NCBI RefSeq assembly: GCF_014649995.1
Contig: NZ_BMUC01000012.1
Location: 4,360-68,359 of the forward strand
Direction: 5' to 3'
DNA: 64,000 bases
Origin: Streptomyces griseoflavus
Lineage (GTDB): Bacteria > Actinomycetota > Actinomycetes > Streptomycetales > Streptomycetaceae
In this document: positions 1 through 8,288 of the stretch, in pieces
How the letters are laid out: each line of letters starts with the position of its first letter
Position numbering within the stretch: position 1 is the stretch's first letter
The notes under the pieces: generated by a model
Told to the model about the DNA's origin: nothing
The model's database searches: none
Seen by the model: only the letters and a program-made list of their open reading frames with translations
Position numbers and translations under genes: made by a program

Positions 1-1
1 T

Positions 2-1318
2 GACCGGGGTGGGTTCCGGCGTGACGACCGTGACGACCGGGGTGGGTTCCGGCGTGACGACCGGGGTTCCGGTCGAGGGGACGACCGCCGCGATGACCGT
101 GGTGGCTTCCGCCGCGACGACAGCCGCGGTGGCGACCGTGACCGCGGTGGCTTCCGTCGCGACGACAACAGGGGTGGCGACCGCGGCGGTTTCCGCCGTG
201 AGGACAGCCGTACCGCCGACCGTGGCGGCTTCCGCCGTGACGACAGTCGTACCGCCGATCGCGGCGAAAGCCGTGGCGAGCGCGGGGGTTTCCGGCGCGA
301 CGACCGGGGCGAACGTGGCGGCTTCCGGCGCGAGGACAGCCGTGGCGGCGACCGGGGCGGATTCCGTGGTCGTGACGACCGGGGCCGTGACGACCGGGAC
401 CGCGGACGTGGTCCTCGTCGGGACGACCGGGGTGACCGGGGCGGACGGCCCGGCGGCTACCGCGGACGGGACGACCGGCAGGGCGGCGGACGCTTCCGCG
501 ACGACCGGGACCGCGACCGGGAGCCGATCAAGCGGCTGCCGATCCCCGAGGACGTCACCGGCGAGGAGATTGACAAGGACGTACGGCAGGAACTGCAGAG
601 CCTGCCCAAGACCCTCGCGGAGGACGTCGCCAAGAACCTGGTGATGGTCGCCCGGCTCATCGACGAGGACCCTGAGGGCGCGTACGGCTACTCCAGGGTG
701 GCCCTGCGGCTGGCCTCGCGGGTCGCCGCCGTCCGGGAGGCCGCCGGATTCGCCGCGTACGCCAACCAGAAGTACGCCGAGGCGCTCGCCGAATTCCGGG
801 CCGCGCGGCGGATGACCGGGACGGTGGAGCTGTGGCCGCTCATGGCCGACTGCGAGCGCGGACTGGGGCGGCCGGAGAAGGCGCTGGACATGGCCGGGGC
901 GCCCGAGGTGCAGAAGCTGGACAAGGCGGGACAGGTCGAGATGCGGCTCGTCGCGGCCGGCGCCCGGCGTGACATGGGGCAGTTGGACGCGGCGATCGTG
1001 ACCCTGCAGAGCTCCGAGCTGGCGTCCAACTCCGTACAGCCGTGGACCGCGCGGCTGCGGTACGCCTACGCCGACGCGCTGCTCGCGGCCGGCCGGAGTG
1101 GTGAGGCGCGGGAGTGGTTCGCCAAGGCCGTGGAGGCCGACCGCGACGGCAGCACCGACGCCTCCGACCGGCTCGCCGAGATGGACGGCGTGGAGTTCAC
1201 GGACGCGCTCGACGAGGACGCGCCCGCCGAGGACACCCCGGCCCAGCAGGACGCGGAGGACAGGCAGGACGTCCAGGACGTCCAGGAAGACAAGGACGGC
1301 CAGGACGACAAGGACTGA
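2..1318 (+). CDS. Arg/Asp/Gly-repeat TPR-like protein (5' end outside window)
   Basis: The reading frame is open from the left edge, so the start lies outside the window and 438 residues are visible. The first ~170 residues are a low-complexity, highly charged region built on the unit DRGGFRRDD, with eight close copies plus variants. This resembles RGG/RG-rich disordered RNA-binding tails. From about residue 180 (IPEDVTGEEIDKDV) the chain becomes an ordinary helical protein with TPR-like A/Y/G patterning, for example YAEALAEFRAARR and RYAYADALLAAGR. It ends in an acidic Asp/Glu/Gln tail. The repeat-then-TPR order suggests a scaffold or RNA/ribosome-associated role, but this is inference and the family has no function that I know. 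An ATG at 641 in the same frame would give a shorter protein, but the repeat region has strict GC3 codon use and reads straight through. Confidence 0.85.
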   Translation, partial: DRGGFRRDDRDDRGGFRRDDRGSGRGDDRRDDRGGFRRDDSRGGDRDRGGFRRDDNRGGDRGGFRREDSRTADRGGFRRDDSRTADRGESRGERGGFRRDDRGERGGFRREDSRGGDRGGFRGRDDRGRDDRDRGRGPRRDDRGDRGGRPGGYRGRDDRQGGGRFRDDRDRDREPIKRLPIPEDVTGEEIDKDVRQELQSLPKTLAEDVAKNLVMVARLIDEDPEGAYGYSRVALRLASRVAAVREAAGFAAYANQKYAEALAEFRAARRMTGTVELWPLMADCERGLGRPEKALDMAGAPEVQKLDKAGQVEMRLVAAGARRDMGQLDAAIVTLQSSELASNSVQPWTARLRYAYADALLAAGRSGEAREWFAKAVEADRDGSTDASDRLAEMDGVEFTDALDEDAPAEDTPAQQDAEDRQDVQDVQEDKDGQDDKD

Positions 1319-1338
1319 CGTCCGCGACGCGGATCGAC

Positions 1339-1379
1339 GACGAAGGGGCGGGCCTCACCGGGAGGCCCGCCCCTTCGTC
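1339..1379. terminator. bidirectional terminator hairpin
   Basis: An 18-bp perfect inverted repeat (1339-1356 with 1362-1379) has a 5-nt loop. It sits between the convergent TPR and DUF1015 genes, and its right arm touches the DUF1015 stop codon. There is no T-run, as is common for Streptomyces terminators. Confidence 0.8.
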
Positions 1380-2667
1380 ACAGGTCGAGCGCCCGCAGCA
1401 CCAGACCCGAAGCCGGTTTCGGGCCGAACGACGTCGACTTGCGCGGCATCGTGACCCCCTGCCGGGCGAGATCGCGGACGACGTCCTCGTGCACCGGATG
1501 CATCAGCACCGCCGTGCCGCCGTCGCGTTCCGCCTTCTCGACCGTGGCCGCCGTGTCGTGGATGTACGCGATGTGCGCGGGGGAGTCGGGGATGCGCCAG
1601 ACGTGGTCGAGGAGCGTGGCGTGGAGGACCGTCGCGTCCAGGGTGCGCCAGGCCCGCGGGCGGTCGGCCGGAACCGTGCGGGCCAGCAGCGCCGGGTCCG
1701 GGCGGTCGACGAGATGGAAGGCACCGTCACCGGCGAGGAGGAAGGCGTTGCCCACCGGGGCCGCCTCGGCCAGGGCGTCCATCGCCGCCGACAGCGGTAC
1801 GTCGAGGCGCCGGACCCGGAAGCGGCCGTCGAGCGCGGCGACGGCGTCCGCGACCGGCAGGCCGTGCAGCAGCCGGTGGATGGCACGGACGCGCAGCGGG
1901 TAGCGGGCCGTGTCCACGAGGAGCACCAGGCCGTGGTCCCAGGGGCCGGGGGAGGTGTGCTCGGTGCGGAGGCGGCGGTAGGTCGCCCAGCGGTGGTGGC
2001 CGTCGGCGATGAGGGCCTGGTGACCGGCCAGCTCCTCCCGGACCGCCGTCAGGCCGGCGGGGTCGGTGACGGACCACAGGCGGTGGTGGAAACCGTCCTC
2101 CGTGGTGGTCGCCAGCAGCGGCCGCTGCCCGGCCGTGCGTTCGATCAGTTCGGACGTGACGGTCGCCGCGCCGTCGCCGCGGTAGGTGAGCAGCAGCGGT
2201 TCCAGGTTGGCGGACGTGGCCCGCATGAGGTCCGCGCGGTCGGCCACGATGTGCGGCATGACGTCCTCGTGGGGCAGTACGAGCCGCTCGCCGGGGTCGG
2301 ACACCCGCAGCAGGCCGATGATGCCGCGCTGCACCATGCCGTCGTCGTCGCGCTGTTCGTAGACGTAGAGGCCGGGTTCGGGGTCGGCGGTGAGTACGCC
2401 CTCGGAACGCCAGCGGCGCAGCGTCTCGGCCGCCTGGGCGTTGCGGGCCTCCGATGTGGCGGCTTCGGGAAGGATCAGCCGGACGATGTTGTGGGGGTCG
2501 GCGGACTGGAGGTGGTGCAGGCCGTCGGGGCGGACCACGACGTCGTACGGCGGGGATGTCACGGCGGCCAGGCTGCCGACCCGGTCGGGGTCGTAGCGAA
2601 GGCCTCGGAACGGGGTGAGTTCCAGGCCTCGGGGCGCCCTTGCCTTCGAGTGACCTGCAGTGTTCAT
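1378..2667 (-). CDS. DUF1015 family protein
   Basis: This 429-residue protein belongs to the DUF1015 family, conserved but biochemically uncharacterised. It starts MNTAGHSKARAPRG and carries the family's early motif SPPYDVV (about residue 35) and the histidine-rich signature ADGHHRWATYRR in the middle. Length is normal for the family. The reading frame stays open upstream to 3522, but that part is antisense to the HAD gene. The ATG at 2667 gives a 72-bp divergent promoter gap to the HAD gene and fits the family N-terminus (LTPFRGLRYDPDRVG). No function should be assumed. Confidence 0.85.
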   Translation of the reverse strand: MNTAGHSKARAPRGLELTPFRGLRYDPDRVGSLAAVTSPPYDVVVRPDGLHHLQSADPHNIVRLILPEAATSEARNAQAAETLRRWRSEGVLTADPEPGLYVYEQRDDDGMVQRGIIGLLRVSDPGERLVLPHEDVMPHIVADRADLMRATSANLEPLLLTYRGDGAATVTSELIERTAGQRPLLATTTEDGFHHRLWSVTDPAGLTAVREELAGHQALIADGHHRWATYRRLRTEHTSPGPWDHGLVLLVDTARYPLRVRAIHRLLHGLPVADAVAALDGRFRVRRLDVPLSAAMDALAEAAPVGNAFLLAGDGAFHLVDRPDPALLARTVPADRPRAWRTLDATVLHATLLDHVWRIPDSPAHIAYIHDTAATVEKAERDGGTAVLMHPVHEDVVRDLARQGVTMPRKSTSFGPKPASGLVLRALDL

Positions 2668-2739
2668 CCCGGCATCGTACGGGTGTCGGTGGCATGGGGG
2701 ATGATCGGGGGAAAGCCGTCGAACGAGGAGCGATGCGGA

Positions 2740-3768
2740 ATGAGCCGGAGCGTCAGGACGAGGCCCGCGGGCAGTGGGCAGGCCCTGAACGAGGCGTACG
2801 ACACGGCGCTGCTCGACCTCGACGGAGTGGTCTACGCGGGCGGTGACGCGATCCTCCACGCGGTCGAATCGCTCGCCACGGCCCGCGACGGCGGAATGCG
2901 TCTCGCGTACGTGACCAACAACGCCCTGCGCACCCCGGACGCCGTGGCGGCCCACCTGACCGAGCTGGGGATACCGGCGGAGGCCGGTGACGTCATCACG
3001 TCCGCGCAGGCGGTGGCGCGACTGATCAGTGAGCAGGTGCCGGCCGGCTCCCGGGTGCTGGTGGTCGGGGGCGAGGGGCTGCGGGTGGCGCTGCGTGAAC
3101 GCGGGCTGGTGCCGGTGGAGTCGGCGGACGACGACCCGGTGGCCGTGGTGCAGGGGTACGGCGGGCCCGAACTGCCGTGGGGCCGGTTCGCGGAGGCGTC
3201 GTACGCCGTCGCGCGCGGACTGCCGTGGTTCGCGTCCAACACCGACCTCACCATTCCCAGCGGGCGGGGCATCGCCCCGGGCAACGGTGCGGCGGTGGAG
3301 GTGGTCCGCATCGCCACCGGCGCCGAGCCGCAGGTCGCGGGCAAGCCGCTGCCGCCGATGCACCGGGAGACGATCCTGCGGACCGGTGCGGCGCGGCCCC
3401 TGGTGGTGGGGGACCGGCTGGACACGGACATCGAAGGGGCGTTCAACGGCGAGGTGGACTCGCTGCTGGTGCTCACCGGCGTGACGGACGGGGCGCTGCT
3501 GCTCGCGGCGCCGCCGCGGCACCGGCCGACGTACGTCGACGGCGACCTGCGCGGGATGCTCACCGGGCAGCCGGAGGTCGTCCCGTCCGGCGACGGGTTC
3601 CGGTGCGGCGGCTGGACGGCGACCGCCGGGACCGCGGAGCTGGAACTCGACGGCGACGGTGGCGCGCTGGACGGGCTGCGTGCGCTGTGCGCGGCGGCCT
3701 GGACGGCCGCCGGCGAGGGTGTCTGCGAGCTGGACGGCGGGAAGGCACTGGCCCGCCTGGGCCTGTGA
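2740..3768 (+). CDS. HAD-superfamily phosphatase (NagD/PGP-like, class IIA)
   Basis: This 342-residue hydrolase has the HAD nucleophile motif DLDGVVYAG near residue 27. Motif II-type residues lie around YVTNNA, the Lys region is AGKPLPP, and the acidic motif GDRLDTDIEGA is near residue 227. Proteins of this group (NagD, phosphoglycolate or 4-nitrophenyl phosphatases) remove phosphate from small phosphometabolites, and the exact substrate cannot be read. The ATG at 2740 is preceded by ACGAGGAG with 9 nt spacing. A longer frame upstream exists only because it is antisense to DUF1015. A small hairpin follows the stop. Confidence 0.88.
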   Translation: MSRSVRTRPAGSGQALNEAYDTALLDLDGVVYAGGDAILHAVESLATARDGGMRLAYVTNNALRTPDAVAAHLTELGIPAEAGDVITSAQAVARLISEQVPAGSRVLVVGGEGLRVALRERGLVPVESADDDPVAVVQGYGGPELPWGRFAEASYAVARGLPWFASNTDLTIPSGRGIAPGNGAAVEVVRIATGAEPQVAGKPLPPMHRETILRTGAARPLVVGDRLDTDIEGAFNGEVDSLLVLTGVTDGALLLAAPPRHRPTYVDGDLRGMLTGQPEVVPSGDGFRCGGWTATAGTAELELDGDGGALDGLRALCAAAWTAAGEGVCELDGGKALARLGL

Positions 3769-3775
3769 AACCCTT

Positions 3776-3796
3776 GCGCCGCCTGGGAAACGGCGC
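3776..3796 (+). terminator. short hairpin after HAD gene
   Basis: GCGCCG (3776-3781) pairs with CGGCGC (3791-3796) around a 9-nt loop, just after the HAD stop codon and before the iron box. The stem is short, so this is only a weak terminator candidate. Confidence 0.4.
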
Positions 3797-3816
3797 CCAC
3801 GGATCGTGATCCAATA

Positions 3817-3835
3817 GCAGGGTAGGCTAACCTAA
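3817..3835 (+). promoter_or_regulatory. iron box (DmdR1/IdeR operator)
   Basis: The 19-mer GCAGGGTAGGCTAACCTAA matches the actinobacterial iron box TTAGGTTAGGCTAACCTAA at 16 of 19 positions, with the right half perfect. It ends 4 bp before the first permease start, so Fe(II)-loaded DmdR/IdeR bound here should block transcription of the whole transporter operon. Confidence 0.88.
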
Positions 3836-3839
3836 CCGG

Positions 3840-4883
3840 GTGTTGGTCGAGAGTCCCCCCGAACAGCGCGCGGAGACCGTGCCCGCGCCCCCGAACCGCC
3901 GGGCGATACGCGTCGTCGGGCTGCTCGTGTCCGTCGTGATCCTGGTGCTCGTCGCCCTGGCGAGCATCGCGGTCGGGGCGAAGGAGCTGTCCCTGGAGCA
4001 GGTGTGGCACGGCCTGTTCCACGCGTCGGGCACCTTCGGTGACGTCGTCGTCGCGGACCGGCTGTCCCGCACGGTCCTGGGGCTGCTGGCCGGCGCCGCG
4101 CTGGGCCTGGCGGGGGCGGTGCTCCAGGCGCTGACCCGCAACCCGCTGGCCGACCCCGGACTCCTCGGCCTCAACGCGGGCGCGTCCGCGGCCGTGGTCA
4201 CCGCCATCACCTTCTTCGGCGTCACCTCCCTGTCGGGATACGTGTGGTTCGCCTTCTTCGGCGCGGCGGCCGTGGGCGCGCTGGTGTGGTTCCTCGGCGG
4301 CAGCAGGGGCGCGACCCCGGTGCGGCTCGTGCTCGCCGGTACGGCCATCAGCGCGGCGCTGTTCGGCTACCTCCAGGCCATCATGATCCTGGACGACGCG
4401 GCGCTCGGCCGGATGCGGTTCTGGACGGTGGGCTCGCTGGCCTCCGGGAGCGACGAGGCCATCAAGCAGGTGGTGCCGTTCCTGCTGGCGGGTTCGCTGC
4501 TGGCGCTGGCGCTCGCCCGGCCGCTGAACGCCATGGCCATGGGCGACGACACCGCCAAGGCGCTCGGGGCCGACCTCAACCGCACCCGGGCGCTGTCCAT
4601 GCTGGCCGCGACCGTGCTGTGCGGGGCCGCGACCGCAGCCTGCGGGCCGATCATGTTCGTCGGCCTGATGGTGCCGCACGTGGTGCGTTCCTTCACCGGG
4701 CCCGACCTGCGCTGGATCCTGCCGTACGCGGCGATCCTGTCGCCGGTGCTGCTGCTCGGCGCCGACGTCCTCGGCCGGATCGTGGCCCGCCCCGCCGAGC
4801 TGCAGGTCGGCGTCGTCACCGCCCTCCTCGGCGGCCCGGTCTTCATCTTTCTCGTACGACGGCGGAGGACGGCCCAGCTGTGA
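3840..4883 (+). CDS. iron-siderophore ABC transporter permease (FecCD family), first subunit
   Basis: This 347-residue polytopic protein belongs to the FecCD/BtuC family, which forms half of the membrane channel importing ferric siderophores. The family signature is visible: LAGAALGLAGAVLQALTRNPLADPGLLG near residues 82-110, GDDTAKALG, and the C-terminal VPHVVRSFTGPD coupling region. About nine to ten hydrophobic segments follow a charged N-terminus. The GTG start lies 4 nt after the iron box with no Shine-Dalgarno sequence, so the message may be leaderless or the true start may be slightly downstream. The stop overlaps the next gene by GTGA, indicating translational coupling. No substrate-binding lipoprotein gene is present in this operon. 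Confidence 0.9.
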   Translation: MLVESPPEQRAETVPAPPNRRAIRVVGLLVSVVILVLVALASIAVGAKELSLEQVWHGLFHASGTFGDVVVADRLSRTVLGLLAGAALGLAGAVLQALTRNPLADPGLLGLNAGASAAVVTAITFFGVTSLSGYVWFAFFGAAAVGALVWFLGGSRGATPVRLVLAGTAISAALFGYLQAIMILDDAALGRMRFWTVGSLASGSDEAIKQVVPFLLAGSLLALALARPLNAMAMGDDTAKALGADLNRTRALSMLAATVLCGAATAACGPIMFVGLMVPHVVRSFTGPDLRWILPYAAILSPVLLLGADVLGRIVARPAELQVGVVTALLGGPVFIFLVRRRRTAQL

Positions 4884-5917
4884 AGACCAACCGCGCGGTG
4901 CGGACCCCCGGCGGACTCTCGGTCCGGCTGGACGTGCGTGCCCTCGCCGTCACTCTCCTGCTGCTGACCGTGGCGCTCACCGCGAGCGTCGTGCTGATCG
5001 GCACCGGGGACTTCCCGATCCCGGCCGCCGACGTGGTCAGGACCCTCCTCGGCGAGGGCGACGCCGGCCAGGAGTTCATCGTCAACGAACTGCGGCTGCC
5101 CCGGGTCCTGGTCGGGCTGCTGGTCGGCGCCTCCCTCGGCCTCGGCGGCGCGCTGTTCCAGGCCATCTCCCGCAACCCGCTGGGCAGCCCCGACGTCCTC
5201 GGCCTCGGCCAGGGCGCCACGGCCGGCGCCCTCACGGTGATCGTGCTGTTCTCCGGCAGCGCCAACCAGGTCGCCCTCGGCGCGCTGGCCGGCGGACTGG
5301 TGACCGGGTTCGCGATCTACGTCCTCGCCTGGAAGCGGGGCGTGCACGGCTACCGGCTGGTCCTGGTCGGCATCGGCGTCTCCGCGATCGTCACCGCGGT
5401 CAACGGCTACCTGCTCACCAAGTCCGACATCGTGGACGCCGCCCGCGCGGTCGTCTGGATGACCGGATCCCTCGACGGCCGCGACTGGGACCAGGTCTGG
5501 CCGCTGCTCGCCCTGTGCGCCGTGCTCGTACCGCTGGTCCTCGCCAACTCCCGCGGGCTGAAAATGATGGAGATGGGCGACGACGTGTCGTACGCCCTCG
5601 GCGTGCGCGTGGAGCGCGTACGGCTGCTGCTCATGCTGTCGGCCGTGCTGCTCACCGCGTCGGCCACCGCCGCCGCCGGACCGGTCAGCTTCGTCGCGCT
5701 CACCGCGCCGCAGCTCGCCCGGCGGCTCACCCGTTCGCCGGGCCCGAACCTCGTGGCGTCACTGTGCATGGGCGCCGCCCTCCTGGTCAGCGCCGACTGG
5801 ATCTCGCAGCGGGTGTTCGGCGCGGGCCAGCTGCCCGTGGGTGTCGTCACGGGTGTGCTCGGCGGTGTCTACCTGCTGTGGCTGCTGGTCACCGAACGCA
5901 GGGCGGGCCGGATATGA
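4880..5917 (+). CDS. iron-siderophore ABC transporter permease (FecCD family), second subunit
   Basis: This 345-residue partner permease probably forms a heterodimer with the preceding subunit. It carries the same family marks: LVGASLGLGGALFQAISRNP near residue 80, MGDDVSYALGV, and GPVSFVALTAPQLARRL, the region expected to contact the ATPase. The GTG start overlaps the upstream stop (GTGA), and its own stop overlaps the ATPase start (ATGA), so the three genes form one tightly coupled iron-regulated operon. The pair parallels FepD/FepG. Confidence 0.92.
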   Translation: MKTNRAVRTPGGLSVRLDVRALAVTLLLLTVALTASVVLIGTGDFPIPAADVVRTLLGEGDAGQEFIVNELRLPRVLVGLLVGASLGLGGALFQAISRNPLGSPDVLGLGQGATAGALTVIVLFSGSANQVALGALAGGLVTGFAIYVLAWKRGVHGYRLVLVGIGVSAIVTAVNGYLLTKSDIVDAARAVVWMTGSLDGRDWDQVWPLLALCAVLVPLVLANSRGLKMMEMGDDVSYALGVRVERVRLLLMLSAVLLTASATAAAGPVSFVALTAPQLARRLTRSPGPNLVASLCMGAALLVSADWISQRVFGAGQLPVGVVTGVLGGVYLLWLLVTERRAGRI

Positions 5918-6795
5918 GCGACGGCAACACCCACAGCAGCGGGACGAACCACCGAAGGAGCACCGTGAACCGACTGTCCGCCGAGAACGTCACCCTCGCC
6001 TACGACCAGCGGGTCATCGCCGAACAGCTGTCGGTGGAGATACCGGACAACTCCTTCACCGTGATCGTCGGCCCCAACGCCTGCGGCAAGTCGACGCTGC
6101 TGCGGGCCCTGTCACGGATGCTCAAACCGGCCGCGGGACGGGTCCTGCTCGACGGGCAGGTCATCCAGTCGCTGCCCGCCAAGAAGGTCGCCCGCACCCT
6201 GGGACTGCTGCCCCAGTCGTCGATCGCCCCCGACGGCATCACGGTCGGCGACCTGGTCGGCCGCGGCCGCTACCCGCACCAGGGCCTGCTGCGCCAGTGG
6301 TCCGCCGAGGACGAGCGCGTCGTCCAGGAGTCCATGGCCCGCACCGGCGTCGCCGAGCTGGCCGAACGCTACGTCGACGAACTCTCCGGCGGGCAGCGCC
6401 AGCGCGTGTGGATCGCCATGGCCCTGGCCCAGCAGACACCGCTGCTGCTGCTCGACGAGCCGACCACCTACCTGGACATCCAGCACCAGATCGACGTCCT
6501 GGACCTCTGCGCCGACCTGCACGAGGAGCACGGGCGCACCCTCGTCGCCGTCCTGCACGACCTCAACCACGCCGCCCGCTACGCCACCCACCTCATCGCC
6601 CTGCGCGAGGGGAAGGTCATCGCCCAGGGCGCGCCGAACGACATCGTCACCGCGGGGCTGGTGGAAGAGGTCTTCGGAATGCGCTGCCAGGTCATCGACG
6701 ACCCCGAGACCGGCACCCCGCTGGTGGTGCCGGCGGCCCGCACGGCACGGGCGAGGCGCACGGCGCCGAAGGTGGCAGCTACAGGAGCTTCCTGA
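5914..6795 (+). CDS. iron-siderophore ABC transporter ATP-binding protein (FepC-like)
   Basis: This is the ATPase that powers the two permeases. The Walker A motif GPNACGKST, the Q-loop LLPQSS, the ABC signature LSGGQRQRVWIA, the Walker B LLLLDEPTTYLD and the switch histidine VLHDLNH are all intact, so it should be active. The call of 293 residues uses the ATG overlapping the upstream stop. A GTG at 5965, four nt after GAAGGAG and 17 codons downstream, begins nearer to the conserved fold and is a real alternative start. The 3' end overlaps the convergent SCP2-like gene by 17 bp. Confidence 0.93.
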   Translation: MSDGNTHSSGTNHRRSTVNRLSAENVTLAYDQRVIAEQLSVEIPDNSFTVIVGPNACGKSTLLRALSRMLKPAAGRVLLDGQVIQSLPAKKVARTLGLLPQSSIAPDGITVGDLVGRGRYPHQGLLRQWSAEDERVVQESMARTGVAELAERYVDELSGGQRQRVWIAMALAQQTPLLLLDEPTTYLDIQHQIDVLDLCADLHEEHGRTLVAVLHDLNHAARYATHLIALREGKVIAQGAPNDIVTAGLVEEVFGMRCQVIDDPETGTPLVVPAARTARARRTAPKVAATGAS

Positions 6796-7126
6796 GCTGG
6801 AACAGGTCGCGCAGCCCGGCCTCCAGCCGGACACGGCCCGAACCCCACGCCCGGGCGAAGTGCAGCTCGCCGTCGACCAGGGCCACCAGGTCGTCGCCCG
6901 TCATCGCGAGCCGTATCTGCGCCCTCTCGCGCGGCGGGCCGGGGAACGTGTCGCGCACGTGGATCCGGCCGTCCTCGGTCCGGCCGGCGAAGGTGACGTC
7001 CAGGTCGGTGATGTGGCAGCTCACCGAGCGGTCCATCGCCGCAGCCGCGCGGACGTCCCCCTCGGCGCCGCGCATGCTGTCCGAAAGCTTGTCGAGTGCG
7101 GCACGGCACTCCTCGATCGTGGCCAT
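6779..7126 (-). CDS. SCP-2 sterol-transfer-like small protein
   Basis: This 115-residue protein has the size and pattern of a stand-alone SCP-2-like lipid-binding domain: an N-terminal helix, strands around SCHITDLDVTF and GRIHVRDTF, then IRLAMTGDDLVALVDGEL and a final helix. Proteins of this family bind lipids or hydrophobic ligands, but a specific ligand cannot be inferred. Its 3' end lies inside the end of the ABC ATPase gene on the other strand, so there is no room for a terminator between them. Upstream it is divergent to a small gene at 7169. Confidence 0.7.
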   Translation of the reverse strand: MATIEECRAALDKLSDSMRGAEGDVRAAAAMDRSVSCHITDLDVTFAGRTEDGRIHVRDTFPGPPRERAQIRLAMTGDDLVALVDGELHFARAWGSGRVRLEAGLRDLFQLRKLL

Positions 7127-7168
7127 CGCGGACGACGGTACCGCAGCCGCACGCGGTAGCGTCGGGGC

Positions 7169-7465
7169 ATGAACGACGCAGCGCCGGAGGCCGGGCCCCC
7201 GCGGCCGGACACCGAGGAACCGGAGCACGCCGGGCCGCAGACGCCCGACGACGCCCCCGCCGCGCCCGCTCCCCTGGACGTGCCGCGCACCCCCACCGGG
7301 CACCCGGAGATCGACGCCCACATGGAGCGGCTGGCCGACGCCGACCACCTCACCACGGACGGCCACCTCGGCGTGTACGAGGATGTACACCGGGGACTGC
7401 GCGACGCGCTCACCGCGCTCGACGCCCGCCCGGGACCCCCTTCGGAACACGTACACAGGAGCTGA
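7169..7465 (+). CDS. small conserved hypothetical protein
   Basis: This 98-residue protein has a Pro/Glu/Ala-rich, probably disordered first half. A short ordered part follows (GHPEIDAHMERLADADHL to VYEDVHRGLRDALTALDARP), predicted to be helical. It sits 7 bp before tlyA and probably shares its transcript. I do not recognise a function. The position directly before tlyA, with nadK following, is consistent with a conserved housekeeping cluster. Confidence 0.75.
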   Translation: MNDAAPEAGPPRPDTEEPEHAGPQTPDDAPAAPAPLDVPRTPTGHPEIDAHMERLADADHLTTDGHLGVYEDVHRGLRDALTALDARPGPPSEHVHRS

Positions 7466-7472
7466 ACCCACC

Positions 7473-8288
7473 GTGGCAGGAGTCGCACGCCGCCGTCTCG
7501 ACGCCGAGCTGGTCCGCCGTAAGCTCGCACGCTCACGCGAGCACGCCAGCCAGCTGATCGCCGCCGGGCGGGTCAGCGTCGGCAGGACGGTCGCGACCAA
7601 ACCCGCCACGCAGGTGGAGACCGCCGCCGCGATCGTCGTCGCCGAGGACACCGCCGACCCGGACTACGTCTCGCGCGGCGGTCACAAGCTGGCCGGCGCC
7701 CTCGAGGCGTTCGTGCCCCGCGGGCTGGTCGTCGCCGGGAGGCGGGCGCTCGACGCCGGCGCCTCCACCGGCGGCTTCACCGACGTCCTGCTGCGGGCCG
7801 GGGCCGCGCACGTGGTCGCGGTGGACGTCGGATACGGACAACTCGCCTGGTCTCTCCGCAACGATGAACGCGTCACCGTCAAGGACCGTACGAACGTACG
7901 GGAGTTGACGCTGGAGGCCATCGATGGGGAGCCTGTGGATCTTGTCGTGGGGGATCTGTCCTTCATTCCGCTCGGGCTGGTGCTGCCCGCCCTGAAGCGG
8001 TGCGTGAAGCCGGACGCCGACCTGGTGATGATGGTGAAACCGCAGTTCGAAGTGGGCAAGGAGCGGCTCGGCAGCGGCGGAGTGGTGCGCAGTCCGCAGT
8101 TGCGCGCCGAGGCCGTGCGCCAAGTGGCCGGGCGGGCCTGGGAGCTGGGGCTGGGGGCGCGGGGCGTGACGGCGAGTCCGCTGCCCGGCCCCTCGGGGAA
8201 TGTCGAATACTTCCTGTGGCTGCGGTCCGGGGCTCCGGCACTGGACCCGGCCGATGTTGACCGTGCTGTGGCGGAGGGGCCGAGTTGA
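7473..8288 (+). CDS. tlyA: TlyA-family rRNA 2'-O-methyltransferase
   Basis: This 271-residue enzyme has an N-terminal S4 RNA-binding domain (RRRLDAELVRRKLARSREHA, residues ~5-65) and a Rossmann methyltransferase domain. The latter includes VSRGGHKLAGALEAF, the SAM motif LDAGASTGGFTDVLL and VGDLSFIPL. TlyA methylates 16S C1409 and/or 23S C1920 and is required for capreomycin sensitivity in mycobacteria. The GTG at 7473 follows AGGAG by about 12 nt and gives the standard length. An upstream extension to 7383 only overlaps the previous gene. Its stop overlaps the nadK start (TTGA), showing coupling. Confidence 0.93.
   Translation: MAGVARRRLDAELVRRKLARSREHASQLIAAGRVSVGRTVATKPATQVETAAAIVVAEDTADPDYVSRGGHKLAGALEAFVPRGLVVAGRRALDAGASTGGFTDVLLRAGAAHVVAVDVGYGQLAWSLRNDERVTVKDRTNVRELTLEAIDGEPVDLVVGDLSFIPLGLVLPALKRCVKPDADLVMMVKPQFEVGKERLGSGGVVRSPQLRAEAVRQVAGRAWELGLGARGVTASPLPGPSGNVEYFLWLRSGAPALDPADVDRAVAEGPS

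Noticed and set aside
2-470. Repeats considered as CRISPR or minisatellite array
   Set aside because: The units code in frame for DRGGFRRDD, vary at third codon positions and lack unique spacers.
9-644. 211-residue Val/Thr/Ala-rich frame at the left edge
   Set aside because: It is the third-frame shadow of the Arg/Asp/Gly repeat gene. The true frame runs from base 2 to 1318 without a stop and has proper GC3 use.
2668-3522. N-terminal extension of the DUF1015 frame
   Set aside because: It is antisense to the HAD phosphatase gene and shows no family features.
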